64,000 bases of DNA from NCBI GenBank assembly GCA_963971405.1, contig OZ020488.1, forward strand, positions 11,411,261 through 11,475,260, given 5' to 3'. The translations under genes and the position numbers were made by a program. Below the pieces are notes generated by a model. It saw only the letters and a program-made list of their open reading frames with translations. It did not search any database and was not told the origin of the DNA. This document shows, piece after piece, positions 63,087-64,000 of the stretch. The stretch's first letter is position 1. Every line of letters begins with the position of its first letter. This stretch comes from Psococerastis gibbosa. Its lineage: Eukaryota; Arthropoda; Insecta; Psocodea; Psocidae.

Positions 63087-64000
63087 ATGTGGAAAAAATT
63101 GTCAGGCGCCGGAAATGAGAGGAAAAGAAGAGCTAGGGAAGCTGAGAATGAAAAGCAAGCGGCGCAAATGGCCAAATTTCTAAAACGGCCAGGTCCACAT
63201 CCAGACCCAACCCAGCCCCCTAGTACAAGCAAGGAAAGTACGGTTGAGAGTGAGGCCCAGGCGGTTGCGCTGGACGAGGCCATTTTTGAGAACTTGCCTT
63301 GCAGTGAAGAAGAAAGAAGTTTTTCTATGGACATAGCCAAGTGGCCCTCTTACTTGTCTTCACAAGTTATTGACATGATCGTTGAAGAGGGGCCGCAAAA
63401 CGGGAAACTCGATGATGATAAATACCCAAAAAATGAGAAAGGCCGGCATTTTTCCAACAGCCATTTCAAAAAAAGCATGCCCAACGGAGAAGTATATGAG
63501 CGGCAGTGGCTTGTTTATTCCAATTCAACAAAGAAAGTATACTGCTTTTGTTGTCACATCTTCAAGCGCACAAGTCGTTGCCATCTTTCCAATGTTGGCT
63601 CTGACAACTGGCATCATTTGTCTCGTTTACTAACGAGCCATGAGTTTTCTGACGACCACCAGCAAGCCTTATTAACGTGGCTTGAAACGGCTAAAAGGTT
63701 AAAAAAATGTTGTGGCATAGATAAAGGGCTTCAGAAGCAATTGGAGGATGAAAAAGCAAGGTGGTCTTCTGTTATGGAACGAATGATCGCCATCACGCTG
63801 TTTTTGGCTGAACACAATTTGCCTTTTCGTGGTAGCAAGGACACTTTATACACTCCAAGAAATGGGAATTTCTTAGGCCTTGTACAATTACTTGGCCAAT
63901 TCGACCCCGTCATGATGGAGCACTTGCGAAGAGTGATGCAGAAGGAATCCAAGCATTTTTATTTTAGCAAAAATATTCAAAACGAAGTAATTAAATTATT
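63087..64000 (+). CDS. hAT transposase with TTF-type zinc finger (3'-incomplete)
   Basis: 304 codons are open from ATG 63087 to the window end. The N-terminus is basic (KRRAREAENEKQAAQMAKFL, about residues 13-32) with a proline-rich stretch after it. The block RHFSNSHFKK (120-129), then WLVYS and YCFCCHIF (about 152-159), is the TTF-type zinc finger seen in ZMYM1/DUF4371-type domesticated and active hAT proteins. Next come SNVGSDNWHHLSRLL and HEFSDDHQQALLTWLE, and then the DUF4371-like segment with FLAEHNLPFRGSKDTLY. The catalytic DDE and C-terminal dimerisation regions would follow outside the window. Whether it is intact to the end cannot be judged. Confidence 0.9.
   Translation, partial: MWKKLSGAGNERKRRAREAENEKQAAQMAKFLKRPGPHPDPTQPPSTSKESTVESEAQAVALDEAIFENLPCSEEERSFSMDIAKWPSYLSSQVIDMIVEEGPQNGKLDDDKYPKNEKGRHFSNSHFKKSMPNGEVYERQWLVYSNSTKKVYCFCCHIFKRTSRCHLSNVGSDNWHHLSRLLTSHEFSDDHQQALLTWLETAKRLKKCCGIDKGLQKQLEDEKARWSSVMERMIAITLFLAEHNLPFRGSKDTLYTPRNGNFLGLVQLLGQFDPVMMEHLRRVMQKESKHFYFSKNIQNEVIKL

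Larger units (their letters stand above)
62490..64000 (+). mobile_element. Autonomous hAT transposon, 5' part
   Basis: Begins CAGGCCCGGCCCGTCCTATG, a hAT-type terminus, preceded by ATTGGAAT as the putative left copy of an 8-bp duplication; the right end is outside the window. An 18-bp inverted repeat (62535-62552 with 62561-62578, one mismatch) lies just inside the end. A long transposase ORF starts at 63087. The apparent absence of damage suggests a young copy. It sits in intron 3 of the secreted-protein gene, in the same orientation. Confidence 0.8.

Noticed and set aside
1..64000. CRISPR array, operon or bacterial defence cluster
   Set aside because: No regularly spaced short repeats with unique spacers and no prokaryotic gene organisation; the window is clearly eukaryotic.

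Overview
This 64 kb window is AT-rich, intron- and repeat-dominated animal DNA, most likely arthropod (insect or crustacean). The support is one recognisable host gene start with a cysteine motif typical of secreted arthropod CUB-domain proteins, GT-AG introns, tRNA-derived SINEs, decayed LINEs and many short DNA transposons. No bacterial-style operon, CRISPR array or intact structural RNA gene was seen. Most of the sequence is non-coding.

Layout. 0-6 kb: a MITE with an 8-bp target duplication, a SINE copy, an unrecognised decayed coding stretch, LINE 3' ends and a palindromic MITE. 5.8-10.7 kb: an intact Ty3/Gypsy-type LTR retrotransposon (189-bp LTRs read as identical, CTCCG target duplication, one 1344-aa gag-pol ORF) sitting inside a small hAT-like element that has its own 8-bp duplication. 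10.7-45 kb: a mosaic of SINEs, LINE tails, MITEs, four copies of an unusual TIR repeat (family D here), a family whose 5' end resembles 5S rRNA (family C here), a nested MITE pair, foldback elements and a 360-bp purine microsatellite. 45-57 kb: more LINE tails and SINEs, plus a broken copy of an exon of the host gene. 57.9-61.5 kb: the first three coding exons of the host gene on the + strand, encoding signal peptide, basic/proline-rich linker and cysteine motif; its CUB-encoding part would lie past the window. 62.5-64 kb: the 5' part of an apparently intact autonomous hAT transposon, cut by the window edge.

How it fits together. The retroelement pol and the hAT transposase are the only well-preserved enzyme genes; the other mobile pieces are non-autonomous or truncated. 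SINE families share a tRNA-like promoter head but carry different bodies. Many short DNA transposons have 8-bp target duplications and long C/G runs near their ends. The most notable structure is a LINE 3' end plus exon 3 of the host gene, present at 60.8-61.45 kb and again, decayed, at 45.9-46.5 kb. I found no convincing undescribed defence or biosynthetic system.

Family letters (C, D, E, F, G, H, R) and SINE1/2/3 are labels used only in this report.
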